Source: Pseudomonadota bacterium
Lineage (GTDB): Bacteria; Desulfobacterota; SM23-61
Assembly (NCBI GenBank): GCA_018819135.1
Contig: JAHJQK010000192.1
Span: 1-64,000, forward strand
Direction of reading: 5' to 3'
Length of the DNA stretch: 64,000 nt
This document shows, in pieces, positions 41,318-49,057 of this stretch (position 1 is the first letter of the stretch; every line of letters begins with the position of its first letter). The translations under genes and the position numbers were made by a program. Under the pieces are notes generated by a model. That model made no database searches. It saw only the letters and a list, made by a program, of their open reading frames with translations, and was not told the origin of the DNA.

Positions 41318-41773
41318 ATGAAAAATAATATAAAAGAAAAAATAACTATACGAGAACTTACTTCACATGAGACGAGTCTGTTACTTGAAGACAAAAGATT
41401 TGCCAAATTAAAGCCTGATAACTGTAGCCAGTGCGAAGAAAAAAATTCTTTTAGGAGAAGAATATTTGAAATCATCGGGGTGGCAAAAAATAAACAAAAC
41501 GATGATGAGACTCAAAATTTTATTCAATATCATTTTAAACATCATCATTCCATAGACTTTATCTTTTTTAAAATTCATAAAGAACGGTTATTTGTAGACA
41601 CTGCATTATGTGAAAAATGCAAATCAACTGCGATTGTATATGATATTGATTTGCTTGATCAAGATTTAATTTCTGAAACTTCGAAAATTACAGGAAAATC
41701 AGAGGCTCAAATCAAAAATGACTTAAAAAATGTTTACGAAATATTAAATAGAATAAATAGAATAAAAGCCTAA
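41318..41773 (+). CDS. cassette 3: hypothetical protein
   Basis: 151 residues from very AT-rich DNA unlike its neighbours. Two Cys pairs (CSQCEEKNSF, CEKCKSTAI) could hold zinc, and the C-terminal region is helical (ITGKSEAQIKNDLKNVYEIL). No family recognised. Base composition shows separate ancestry from adjacent cassettes. Confidence 0.65.
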   Translation: MKNNIKEKITIRELTSHETSLLLEDKRFAKLKPDNCSQCEEKNSFRRRIFEIIGVAKNKQNDDETQNFIQYHFKHHHSIDFIFFKIHKERLFVDTALCEKCKSTAIVYDIDLLDQDLISETSKITGKSEAQIKNDLKNVYEILNRINRIKA

Positions 41774-41821
41774 ACAATCCAGCGGATGGCTTACAGCCAC
41801 CGCTGACTTCTATCGTTAGGC
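41768..41821 (+). other. attC site 3
   Basis: CAGCGG-A-TGGC and GCCA-CCGCTG form the stem around TTACA; 3' core GTTAGGC. The 5' core (GCCTAAAC) is imperfect. Confidence 0.8.
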
Positions 41822-41859
41822 ATAAAATTGAAGACACAAAAATAAAGTAGGCAAGCGCA

Positions 41860-42678
41860 ATGTCAAAATGGTATACACGTTCATGTGAAGATTGTGGATG
41901 TGATATTCCTATACATGAAGATTGGGATAATCCACCAAAGCTTTGCAAATCATGCAAAGAAGATCGTGCGGCTCAATGGTATGATCGTTCTTGTGCCGAT
42001 TGTGGTACTTCCATGCGGATACATCGCGACTGGGATAATCCACCAAAAATTTGTAAGTCGTGCAAGGAAAAGCGTGAGGCAAAATGGTATGAAGTAAGAT
42101 GCAATGGTTGTGGTGGCTCAATAAAAGCCAACCGTGATTGGGATACCCCTCCAAAGTTCTGTAAGAACTGCAAAGATTCCAATGCACCGAAGGATGTCAG
42201 TTGTGCTCACTGCGGAAAGGGTTTCACTATATCCGTTGGAACGCAGATTAAATGCAAACAAAGTGGTTGGAAAATGCCGAAAAAATGTCCTGATTGCCGC
42301 GAGCTGTTTAAGCACAAACCTTTCAAGACTGTGAAAGAAACGACTTTTTTGGGTAATACTGTCTATCGCACATATAATAGTCTTGGCCAACTTATCTCCG
42401 AATCTCGTGATGAAACGACATTCTTTGGAAATAAACAACGACGCCATACTGGCCAGACAGGAAAAACCGTTGGAATAACCCGGGAGAAGAAGACTTTTTT
42501 GGGAACGCCGTATCGTGAGATGACAGGCCCAGACGGTTCAGTAAAATCACGATCCAGAGAGAAGACATCCTTTTTCGGGAATAAATATACAGAGAGCGAG
42601 GGTGGGGCTTCAAATACGACTCACAAGACAACCACAGAGACAACATGGACCGGGGAAAAATACAGAAAGACAGAATAA
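41860..42678 (+). CDS. cassette 4: protein with three zinc-ribbon repeats and C-terminal beta repeats
   Basis: 272 residues. Three 36-residue repeats start at about 4, 40 and 76, each WY-x2-SC-xx-CG-x8-DWD(N/T)PPK-x-CK-x-CK, followed by CAHCGKGF and CPDCRELF. This gives at least four zinc knuckles. From about 160 a second repeat type (E-x-T-FLGN-x-YR-x12-SR, roughly 28 residues) appears four times. DNA of the first repeats is almost identical, so duplication was recent. Nucleic-acid or protein binding is likely; no function is known. Confidence 0.75.
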   Translation: MSKWYTRSCEDCGCDIPIHEDWDNPPKLCKSCKEDRAAQWYDRSCADCGTSMRIHRDWDNPPKICKSCKEKREAKWYEVRCNGCGGSIKANRDWDTPPKFCKNCKDSNAPKDVSCAHCGKGFTISVGTQIKCKQSGWKMPKKCPDCRELFKHKPFKTVKETTFLGNTVYRTYNSLGQLISESRDETTFFGNKQRRHTGQTGKTVGITREKKTFLGTPYREMTGPDGSVKSRSREKTSFFGNKYTESEGGASNTTHKTTTETTWTGEKYRKTE

Positions 42679-42721
42679 CTGTATAAAACAGCAAATAGAA
42701 ACAACAACATATATAAAAAAT

Positions 42722-42855
42722 GCCTAACAAAACGCTGCACTTGAAATCGCAGCACAGGGAGCTTTTTTAGCTGTGCAGTGGGTTGAGATTTGCAAACAAT
42801 AAATTAGCTTGCTGATGTGATTCAGTGCTGCGATTCAGTGAGCTTGCCGTTCGGC
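42722..42855 (+). other. attC site 4 (long, VCR-like)
   Basis: 5' core GCCTAAC is complementary to GTTAGGC at the cassette start; 3' core GTTCGGC. The arms TGAAATCGCAGCAC and GTGCTGCGATTCA can pair over a 134-bp site, about twice as long as the others. Confidence 0.75.
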
Positions 42856-42920
42856 TTCGGATAATTTGAAGTCCGCCTAGTTTGGTGCTATTGTATGACA
42901 AAAAGGAAGGAGAGAATGCT

Positions 42921-43109
42921 ATGTCGATAATCATGGAAAAAGACGAAGCCCACAGAATTATCGATCGGATGCCACCAAACGCTACATGGGATGATCTCAT
43001 GCGCGAAATTTACGTCCGGGAGGCGGTTGAGCGCGGGCTGGCTGACAGCAAAGCAGGCCGGACCAAGGACGTGAAAGAGATCCGGGGGAAGTACGGTTTA
43101 CCCGAATGA
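42921..43109 (+). CDS. cassette 5: antitoxin of a ParE-type toxin-antitoxin pair
   Basis: 62 residues from MSIIMEKDEAHRII, with GGAGAG upstream. NATWDDLMREIYVREAVERGLADSKAGRTKDVKEIRGKYGL matches the small antitoxins paired with ParE/RelE toxins, with an N-terminal toxin-fold mask and a C-terminal helix. Four-base ATGA overlap with the toxin. The pair sits in one cassette, a common way to stabilise arrays. Confidence 0.75.
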   Translation: MSIIMEKDEAHRIIDRMPPNATWDDLMREIYVREAVERGLADSKAGRTKDVKEIRGKYGLPE

Positions 43110-43408
43110 AAGTTCATTGGACCGATACAGCGGAAGGACATCTTGACGCCATCTATGCTTACATTGCTCAAGATTCGCCCGAATATGCCCGGCGCATGGC
43201 GGATCGGCTTACCCGAAGATCTCAGCAAATTGCCAAATTCCCTTTCTCAGGCCGTAGAGTCCCCGAATATGATGTTGACCAGATTCGAGAAGTGATCGAA
43301 GGTTCCTTCCGTATCATCTACCACATAAAGTCATACCAGATTGACGTCCTGGCTGTCATCCATGGGGCCATGGATGTGCTGGGTACATCTGAACAAGAAA
43401 ATGAGTGA
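43106..43408 (+). CDS. cassette 5: ParE/RelE family toxin
   Basis: 100 residues. VHWTDTAEGHLDAIYAYIAQDSPEYARRMADRL, FPFSGRRVPEYDVDQIREVIEGSFRIIYHI and VLAVIHGAMDVL follow the ParE pattern (gyrase-directed or ribosome-dependent RNase). Intact, with the antitoxin upstream and its attC 1 bp downstream of the stop codon. Confidence 0.88.
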   Translation: MKVHWTDTAEGHLDAIYAYIAQDSPEYARRMADRLTRRSQQIAKFPFSGRRVPEYDVDQIREVIEGSFRIIYHIKSYQIDVLAVIHGAMDVLGTSEQENE

Positions 43409-43472
43409 GCCGAACAACCGGTTCCACCGGATCGCCAATAAAACCGGCTCCCGGTGAGCTTTATCGTTAGGC
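43409..43472 (+). other. attC site 5
   Basis: 5' core GCCGAAC complements GTTCGGC at the cassette start. CACCGG and CCGGTG form the L stem; 3' core GTTAGGC. Confidence 0.82.
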
Positions 43473-43492
43473 TTTAATAACAGGATTGCCAT

Positions 43493-43726
43493 ATGCACTT
43501 CAAGATTTTAGGGAAGATCCTATGGACCGAAACGATTGCCTTGGGTCATAGCATTCGCGAGTTACGAAGACTGAATCGTGTCTATGGAAAAACAAGCTGG
43601 AGAAAACGCAAAGGAGTTGCTAAAATTAGATTGACAGATGGGGCTGTAAAGCTTGCAGAATTACACTGGTACGAGGGGCACGGTAAGGGCAAGAAAGAAA
43701 TAAAAATCAAGAAATACTTGGAGTAA
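43493..43726 (+). CDS. cassette 6: small hypothetical protein, first gene
   Basis: 77 residues, very basic: RELRRLNRVYGKTSWRKRKGVAKIRLTDGAVKLAELHWYEGHGKGKKEIKIKKYLE. The end is like DUF6883-type or toxin-related small beta proteins seen in other cassettes, though I cannot name a family with certainty. Six bases before the next ORF, so they form a pair, possibly an unrecognised toxin-antitoxin unit. Confidence 0.6.
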   Translation: MHFKILGKILWTETIALGHSIRELRRLNRVYGKTSWRKRKGVAKIRLTDGAVKLAELHWYEGHGKGKKEIKIKKYLE

Positions 43727-43732
43727 AGAACG

Positions 43733-43954
43733 ATGAAACGTAAATTTCTGCTTTGTGTTGACAACGAAGGCTATGAAGCATCCTTGGAAGTACGGAAATT
43801 GTATGAGAAACTTCCGGACAAGGAAGCCGAATGCCACAATCAAGTCAGAATCATTGATGAGTCTGGAGAGGATTACCTTTATCCATCTAAGTTTTTTGCG
43901 CCCATCGGCCTACCGATGCAAACAAGAAATAGAATCGTCGAAAAAACAGCCTAA
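43733..43954 (+). CDS. cassette 6: small hypothetical protein, second gene
   Basis: 73 residues. FLLCVDNEGYEASLEVRKLYEKLPDKEAECHNQVRIIDESGEDYLYPSKFFAPIG is a well-formed small domain that I recall as common beside short basic proteins in genomes and cassettes, without function. The stop overlaps the start of attC 6. Likely the partner of the basic protein. Confidence 0.65.
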   Translation: MKRKFLLCVDNEGYEASLEVRKLYEKLPDKEAECHNQVRIIDESGEDYLYPSKFFAPIGLPMQTRNRIVEKTA

Positions 43955-44000
43955 CCTCCAGCGGATGGCTTGCAGCCACCGCTGAATTTCGCCGTTGGGG
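43949..44000 (+). other. attC site 6
   Basis: 5' core GCCTAAC complements GTTAGGC at the cassette start. CAGCGG-A-TGGC and GCCA-CCGCTG stem around TTGCA; the 3' core GTTGGGG deviates at the last base. Confidence 0.82.
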
Positions 44001-44026
44001 GCGAAGAACCAAGAAAGGAGACGATA

Positions 44027-44179
44027 ATGGCATTCCTAATTTTCGAGCGCGGGACCGATAACATCAGACCCATCTTGAAGCCCACCGGGGAGAGCTTTCG
44101 CCTTGCTGGCTATAACCTCATCCACCAAGCCTGGCAGAATCGCGGACGTCCCATGCAAAATATGGAGATGATGAAGTGA
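44027..44179 (+). CDS. cassette 7: small hypothetical protein
   Basis: 50 residues from MAFLIFERGTDNIRPILK, with AAAGGAG upstream, directly after attC 6. A second short frame (GTG start, GGAG 8 nt before, 26 codons ending EWR) follows. No attC is visible after them, so this cassette has lost its own recombination site. Confidence 0.4.
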   Translation: MAFLIFERGTDNIRPILKPTGESFRLAGYNLIHQAWQNRGRPMQNMEMMK

Positions 44180-44257
44180 TTGTTGAAATGCAAACTGGAA
44201 AGGAGACCGGAAATATTTCGCAGAGAGTTCTGAATATGGTCCAGGAATGGAGATAAC

Positions 44258-44320
44258 CGGTTCCGTGCCAAATCGTGGATTTAAATCGGCGAGGTAGACA
44301 TCCCACTTTCTAATTTCCAT
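44258..44320 (-). pseudogene. mazF-like toxin remnant, first 21 codons
   Basis: MEIRKWDVYLADLNPRFGTEP is the MazF/PemK N-terminus. The expected GKTRPVVV continuation is replaced by cassette-side DNA, and the frame only runs on to nonsense. Overlaps the antitoxin stop by 11 bases. Confidence 0.65.
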
Positions 44321-44564
44321 TGTCCTCTCCCAATAAACCTTCCTCAAATTTTTCGAATTCATTCAACACAGCCATTGAATCCTCCGCCACTATGGCCGAT
44401 TCTTTAAGTAATTGCTTCTTAAGCATCTTTCGGGTAAAAAGCCTGTTATAAAAATGAATGGCTTCGTTGATGTAGGCGTTTCTGGGGTGCTTCGTCTTTC
44501 TTAGAATGCTTTCGGTCTCTTCAAAAATCTCATTTTTAAGTTTAAGAGAAAGGATCTTAGACAT
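44310..44564 (-). CDS. MazE-like antitoxin (ribbon-helix-helix type), orphaned
   Basis: 84 residues. SKILSLKLKNEIFEETESILRKTKHPRNAYINEAIHFYNRLF is a ribbon-helix-helix with an acidic toxin-binding tail (EFEKFEEGLLGEDN). Its toxin is truncated. Strong GGAGG ribosome site. It may still repress its promoter. Confidence 0.7.
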   Translation of the reverse strand: MSKILSLKLKNEIFEETESILRKTKHPRNAYINEAIHFYNRLFTRKMLKKQLLKESAIVAEDSMAVLNEFEKFEEGLLGEDNGN

Positions 44565-44714
44565 GGGTGTAAACCTCCTGAGTTAGTATTACTAATAGTA
44601 TATACCACTATATCCTTCTTGGCAAGTCATCGAAGATGGTCATTAATAATCCTTGCCGGATTGGAGATTCCGTGATAGAAAATTCATATCTACTCGCGAC
44701 GCGAGGAGGTTGAT

Positions 44715-45632
44715 ATGAAAGCGAAGGGAAAAATTAGCCTCACGAATAATCCTGAAAAATTCATCGAAGGGGCAATTGCCAAATTTATCAAGGAAAGCCC
44801 GGCTAACCGCCGCAAGGTCGGCAGAGGAAAATACTGGGATAAGCCTTTGGTGGGTTTTGCCTCCGGCAACGGCCCTCTCTTTAAACAGTACAAAAAGATC
44901 ATCGGAAAATTCCACTTTACTCCAGCGGAAATTTTTACCCTGTCGTTTGGAAAACGAAAACTTCCGCAAGAGCTCTCGGTGATCTCTTGGATCCTTCCGG
45001 CATCTGAAGGGATTCGTAAGAGCAACCGTCTGGAAACCAAGTATCCCTCCCGCCTCTGGGCCCACGCCCGGGACTTCGGTGAACAGTTTAATGTAAAATT
45101 GAGGGATCATTTGGTGGAGATCCTGAAAAAGAAGGGTTACCAGGCTGTGGCCCCTATGAATTCCCCTCACTGGAAGAGGGTTCGATCTCCCCGCGTAGGC
45201 TTTGCTTCCAGCTGGTCCGAGCGCCATGCTGCCTATGTTTGTGGGCTTGGTACTTTTGGGCTGAGCGACGGATTGATCACTCCCAAGGGGAAAGCCATGC
45301 GGGTGGGAAGTGTAGTTACCGATCTGCCACTCAAACCTTCGGCTAAAAAATATCCTAACCACCAGGCCAACTGTCTCTACTTTTTCAATCGATCCTGCAA
45401 GATCTGCGCGGCTCGCTGCCCGGCTGGAGCCATCACTGCCAAGGGGCATGACAAAGATAAATGTTATGAATATAGCTATAACACCATCGGCCCATCCAAA
45501 AGAGCTGAGTACGGCGTTAAAATTACCGGATGCGGCCTATGCCAGACCAAAGTCCCTTGTGAACACGAGATTCCCAAATTAATCCAGAAAGCGTATAAGC
45601 GGATATCTGCCCCCAGAACCCACAGAAAATGA
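44715..45632 (+). CDS. QueG-like ferredoxin-type Fe-S protein
   Basis: 305 residues. The end holds two cluster motifs: CKICAARCPAGAI and CGLCQTKVPCEHEIPKL. GLGTFGLSDGLITPKGKAMRVGSVVTDLPL is the epoxyqueuosine-reductase-like core that in QueG binds a cobamide. The N-terminal part is different from QueG. Probably a redox enzyme related to QueG or to reductive-dehalogenase-like proteins. An in-frame stop ends the protein near RISAPRTHRK. GAGG before ATG. Confidence 0.78.
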   Translation: MKAKGKISLTNNPEKFIEGAIAKFIKESPANRRKVGRGKYWDKPLVGFASGNGPLFKQYKKIIGKFHFTPAEIFTLSFGKRKLPQELSVISWILPASEGIRKSNRLETKYPSRLWAHARDFGEQFNVKLRDHLVEILKKKGYQAVAPMNSPHWKRVRSPRVGFASSWSERHAAYVCGLGTFGLSDGLITPKGKAMRVGSVVTDLPLKPSAKKYPNHQANCLYFFNRSCKICAARCPAGAITAKGHDKDKCYEYSYNTIGPSKRAEYGVKITGCGLCQTKVPCEHEIPKLIQKAYKRISAPRTHRK

Positions 45633-45690
45633 TAAATAAAACCTAAAAAAGGCGATGGACCACAGATGGCACAGAGAAAAGATTAAATTT

Positions 45691-45795
45691 AATAGGACGC
45701 AGATTTGCGCAGATAACCGCAGATAATTATTTTCTTTTTAGTTTATCCTGATAATCTGTGTACATCCGTGTCCCAAAAGGAATTTCCTATACAAT
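45691..45795. repeat. palindromic repeat, copy C (without nested hairpin)
   Basis: AATAGGACGCAGATTTGCGC to AATTTCCTATACAAT. It ends like the copies at 26583 and 57721 but lacks their GTTAGAT hairpin segment, so it shows the empty form. CACAGATGGCACAGAG and CTCTGTGTTCTTTGTG lie on either side. Confidence 0.75.
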
Positions 45796-45876
45796 GAGCT
45801 TATTTTGTTTTTTTACTATAAAATTATTCTCTGTGTTCTTTGTGCCCTCTGTGGCTAACAGCCAAAGGAGTTCAAA

Positions 45877-46476
45877 ATGGAAGTATCGATTCCTGAGTAT
45901 AAAATTGCTCCTTCCGTCTTTCTCAATCCCCGTTATACCGCCTTGATTGTTGTGGATATGCAGGTAGACTTTGCCAGCCCCACAGGAAAGCTCTTCGTTC
46001 AGGAATCGCGCCCAACGATTCCCAAGATCCGTAGCCTCGTATCCAATGCCAGAAAGATGAAAGTACCCGTGATTTTCACCCAGGATTGGCACCGGGCCGA
46101 CGACGTCGAGTTTCTCATCTGGCCCCCGCATGCCGTCGAAGGAACCCGGGGCGCCCAAGTTATTCCTGAGCTCAAATCGCTGGGCAGCGATTTCTATATT
46201 CGCAAAAGAACTTACGATGCTTTTTTTGCCACCGACCTTGACCTTCTCCTCCGCCAAAAAGGAATTAAAAATTTAATTATCACAGGAACGGTCGCCAATA
46301 TTTGCGTCTTACACACCGCTGGTTCGGCGCGCTTACGGGGGTATGAGATCATCATCCCCCTGGATGCCATTTCGGCCTTGACATCTTTCGACCAATCTGC
46401 CACCCTGCGCCAAATCTCTTTCGTCTATCAGGGGAAAATCACCAATTCGTCAGGGATAAAACTTCGGAAAAAATGA
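45877..46476 (+). CDS. isochorismatase/nicotinamidase family cysteine hydrolase
   Basis: 199 residues. Catalytic triad Asp in VVDMQVDFASP, Lys in YIRKRTYDAFF, Cys in GTVANICVLHTAG, with the cis-peptide region before it. FTQDWHRADDVEFLIWPPHAVEG recalls nicotinamidase metal-binding (DxHxxxxxxF..WPxH) but lacks some His. It may hydrolyse an amide such as nicotinamide or a related small molecule. AAAGGAG ribosome site. Confidence 0.87.
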   Translation: MEVSIPEYKIAPSVFLNPRYTALIVVDMQVDFASPTGKLFVQESRPTIPKIRSLVSNARKMKVPVIFTQDWHRADDVEFLIWPPHAVEGTRGAQVIPELKSLGSDFYIRKRTYDAFFATDLDLLLRQKGIKNLIITGTVANICVLHTAGSARLRGYEIIIPLDAISALTSFDQSATLRQISFVYQGKITNSSGIKLRKK

Positions 46477-46683
46477 CTTCTTAAAAATTTGCGTTTTTTA
46501 TTTGACCTCGGAATAAAGTTTGGGAACTCTTTTTGAAATTTACCCGAAGATTATTCCAGATCACCGCAAAATACATATTTCCCAACTTAAAAATACAGGG
46601 TTTACCCTATTTTCTTTTTAGACGATTCTGAATTATTTTAATCATAAGCTTTGGTAAGAAATAAGAATGGAGGCTGAAAAAAT

Positions 46684-47370
46684 TTGGCTTGCAATCGACG
46701 CCAGTTTTTAACCTTATCGGTTATGGGGAGTATAACTTTTTTAACCGGTCCGATAAATATTTCACTCGCTCAGGCGAGAAAGGAGGAAAAGATGGCTTAC
46801 ACCGCTAAAGATTACGGCAAACTACTGGGCATGGAAGGTTTGAGCGAAACCCTCCTGAAAAATCACTTTACCCTTTACCAGGGGTATGTAACCAACACCA
46901 ACAAACTGGTGGACACTCTGAGCCAAATGTTGAAAGAGGGAAAGGCCGGCACACCGGAATATGCCGAGTTAAAGAGACGCTTTGGCTGGGAATTCAACGG
47001 CATGCGCCTTCATGAATATTACTTCGAAAACCTCGGTGGCAAAGGGGTGTTGGACAAGAATGGAAAGCTGGCCAAGAAAATTGCCGAGGTTTTCGGAAGC
47101 TCTGAGGATTGGGAAAAAGATTTCAAGGGTGTCGGATCGATGCGGGGAATCGGCTGGGTCGTTTTGTACCAGGATAACGTTTCCGGAAAGTTATTCAATT
47201 GCTGGATCAATGAACATGATGCCGGACACCTGGCCGGTTGCACCCCTATCCTCATCCTGGATGTTTTTGAGCATGCCTTCATGATCGATTATGGTTTGAA
47301 GAAGGCGGATTACATTGCCGCCTTCTTCAAAAACATCGACTGGAAGGCCGCTGAAGGAAGGCTGAAATAA
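46684..47370 (+). CDS. Fe/Mn superoxide dismutase with Tat-type signal
   Basis: 228 residues from a TTG start (GGAGG 10 nt upstream). The first 30 residues contain a twin-arginine motif (NRRQFLTLSVMG) and end AQA, so export is predicted. The metal ligands are present: His in LKNHFTLYQGYV, His in GMRLHEYYFENL, Asp and His in LDVFEHAFMIDYGL. CWINEHDAGHLAG differs from the usual W-E-H-AYYL pattern. An exported dismutase would protect periplasmic FeS and flavin enzymes from oxygen in an anaerobe. Confidence 0.85.
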   Translation: MACNRRQFLTLSVMGSITFLTGPINISLAQARKEEKMAYTAKDYGKLLGMEGLSETLLKNHFTLYQGYVTNTNKLVDTLSQMLKEGKAGTPEYAELKRRFGWEFNGMRLHEYYFENLGGKGVLDKNGKLAKKIAEVFGSSEDWEKDFKGVGSMRGIGWVVLYQDNVSGKLFNCWINEHDAGHLAGCTPILILDVFEHAFMIDYGLKKADYIAAFFKNIDWKAAEGRLK

Positions 47371-47401
47371 GTTCCCTGATAAAGTTTCAAGATTACATCG
47401 C

Positions 47402-47438
47402 AGGGGCTTTTCTTTAACCTGGTTGAAGAATGGCCCCT
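47402..47438. terminator. long stem-loop between convergent genes
   Basis: AGGGGCTTTTCTTTAACC-T-GGTTGAAGAATGGCCCCT pairs over 18 bp with three mismatches. Only three T residues follow on the plus strand, so it is a weak bidirectional terminator candidate. Confidence 0.5.
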
Positions 47439-47442
47439 TTGC

Positions 47443-49032
47443 TCACCTCCAAAGATTGGAATCCTTTAACCCCATTGGCTCGGGCCTGAAGAGCCGGGAG
47501 TCCATTTCCTGCAGTTGTTCCGATATTTTAAACCCGAATTGCACAACCGGGGTTATATCTCGTTCAATCTTTACTCCAGGAGCCACTTCGGTCAAAACCA
47601 TACCTTCTGGTTTTAACCTAAACACCCCTCTTTCCGTGATGTAAATAACCTCCTGGCCTTTTTGTAAAGCTAAGGCTCCATTGAAAGTCAAATGTTGAAC
47701 CTGGCGAACAAGCTTGAGCACCTTTCCTTCCTGCTCGATATGCACTTTTCCTTCGGCAACTCCTACTTTTACTCCTCCGGCGGTTATCGTCCCGCAAAAA
47801 ACAACTTTTTTTACATTCTGGAGGATGTCAATAAATCCCCCTACACCGGATAAAACATGAGGAATTTTGTTCAGCCGGCTGACATTGACATTTCCCTGTC
47901 CATCGATTTCCGCAAAGGCCATACAGGCGGCGTCAATTCCGCCGCCGGTGAGGAAATCAAATTGGGCGCTGGATTCCACAATCGCCTGAGGATTGATCGC
48001 TCCCCCGAATTGAAGCCCAGCCAGAGGCATACCCCCGATGGCGCCATGCTCTACCGTATAGGTGATCTCGTCAATCAACCCCTCTTCCACGGCCACCTGA
48101 GAAACCAAAGAAGGAATACCAAATCCGAGATTGACAATATACCCCTGGCGCAATTCCAGCAAAGACCGCCGCGCCAGAACCTTTTCGACGCTCAACGCCA
48201 CTTCCTCTATCCGGGTCCATGGCTTTTTCAACTCCCCGCTCACTGCCGGATCATAAACAATGCCCGTAGCCTGGGTTTGGTTTTCATCTACCACCACTGC
48301 ATCCACCAGGATGCCGGGGACTTTGACGAGCTGAGGGTTTAAACTTCCCCGGCCAGTAAGCCTTTTTACCTGGGCCAGGACCCTTCCTCCACAGTTACGC
48401 GCAGCCATGGCCAGGTAGAGCATGATCGAAAAAGAAGATTCATGCTCCATAGTAATGTTGCCATCTTCATCGGCCGTCGTACCCCGAATGATGGCGGCTG
48501 TGATCGGAAAAGATTTAAAAAAAAGATACTCTTGGCCTTGAAGCTGGATGACCTCGATTAAATCCTCCCGGGTAACCTCATTCATTTTTGCTCCCGTATT
48601 TCTCGGGTCCACAAAGGTCTTCAACCCCACTTGGGTTATGAGGCCTGGCCTCTTAGCCGCGATTTCCCGGTGCAGGTGCATGAGAACACCCATGGGAAAA
48701 TTATACGCTTCGATCTTATTCTGGAAAATCATTTCATATATTTTCGGAGGTTTGGACGCAGCCGGGGCTGTCACGTAGGATCCGCCGATCACCCTTTTGA
48801 TCAGGCCTTCATGGGCCAGGTGGTCCGTTCCTGCTGTTCCATAAACATCCCCAACGGCCACCGGAAATACGAGCGTCAGGTCCCGGGGTGAACCCGACTC
48901 CAAAAATCTCTTCTCCAGGGCAGTCAGAACCTTTTCCGGTACAAGCCCCCCTACGATTCCACAAACCGATAGCGTATCGCCGTTCTTGATCATCTGGACC
49001 GCCTCTGCAGCGTCCATGAATTTGCTGGTCAC
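47443..49032 (-). CDS. acyl-CoA:carboxylate CoA-transferase (propionate CoA-transferase type)
   Basis: 529 residues, fused alpha and beta halves. GIVGGLVPEKVL glycine loop, VIGGSYVTAPAASK, and the catalytic Glu in ITYTVEHGAIGGMPLAG (forms the glutamyl-CoA ester). GTG start with AGGAG upstream. It activates a carboxylic acid with CoA from acetyl- or another acyl-CoA without ATP, a saving step in syntrophic acid oxidation. Last gene of the leftward acyl-CoA cluster. Substrate not assigned. Confidence 0.92.
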   Translation of the reverse strand: MTSKFMDAAEAVQMIKNGDTLSVCGIVGGLVPEKVLTALEKRFLESGSPRDLTLVFPVAVGDVYGTAGTDHLAHEGLIKRVIGGSYVTAPAASKPPKIYEMIFQNKIEAYNFPMGVLMHLHREIAAKRPGLITQVGLKTFVDPRNTGAKMNEVTREDLIEVIQLQGQEYLFFKSFPITAAIIRGTTADEDGNITMEHESSFSIMLYLAMAARNCGGRVLAQVKRLTGRGSLNPQLVKVPGILVDAVVVDENQTQATGIVYDPAVSGELKKPWTRIEEVALSVEKVLARRSLLELRQGYIVNLGFGIPSLVSQVAVEEGLIDEITYTVEHGAIGGMPLAGLQFGGAINPQAIVESSAQFDFLTGGGIDAACMAFAEIDGQGNVNVSRLNKIPHVLSGVGGFIDILQNVKKVVFCGTITAGGVKVGVAEGKVHIEQEGKVLKLVRQVQHLTFNGALALQKGQEVIYITERGVFRLKPEGMVLTEVAPGVKIERDITPVVQFGFKISEQLQEMDSRLFRPEPMGLKDSNLWR

Positions 49033-49057
49033 TCCAGATCTCCTTTCCGTGGCTTCC

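Larger units (their letters stand above)
39350..44260 (+). mobile_element. chromosomal integron cassette array (about seven cassettes)
   Basis: Six attC-like sites with R cores and paired L boxes separate short plus-strand genes, headed by an integrase remnant on the opposite strand. In four cassettes the starting core and the 5' core of the cassette's own attC are exact complements (GTTATGC/GCATAAC, GTTAGGC/GCCTAAC twice, GTTCGGC/GCCGAAC), the hallmark of real cassettes. The downstream limit near 44.26 kb is set by a cut mazF. Confidence 0.85.

Noticed and set aside
41768-44000. CRISPR array
   Set aside because: The repeated CAGCGG/CCGCTG units are spaced by hundreds of bases and enclose genes; they are attC sites.
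44643-45449. 268-codon minus-strand ORF
   Set aside because: Antisense to the QueG-like protein, whose Cys motifs are clearly real.
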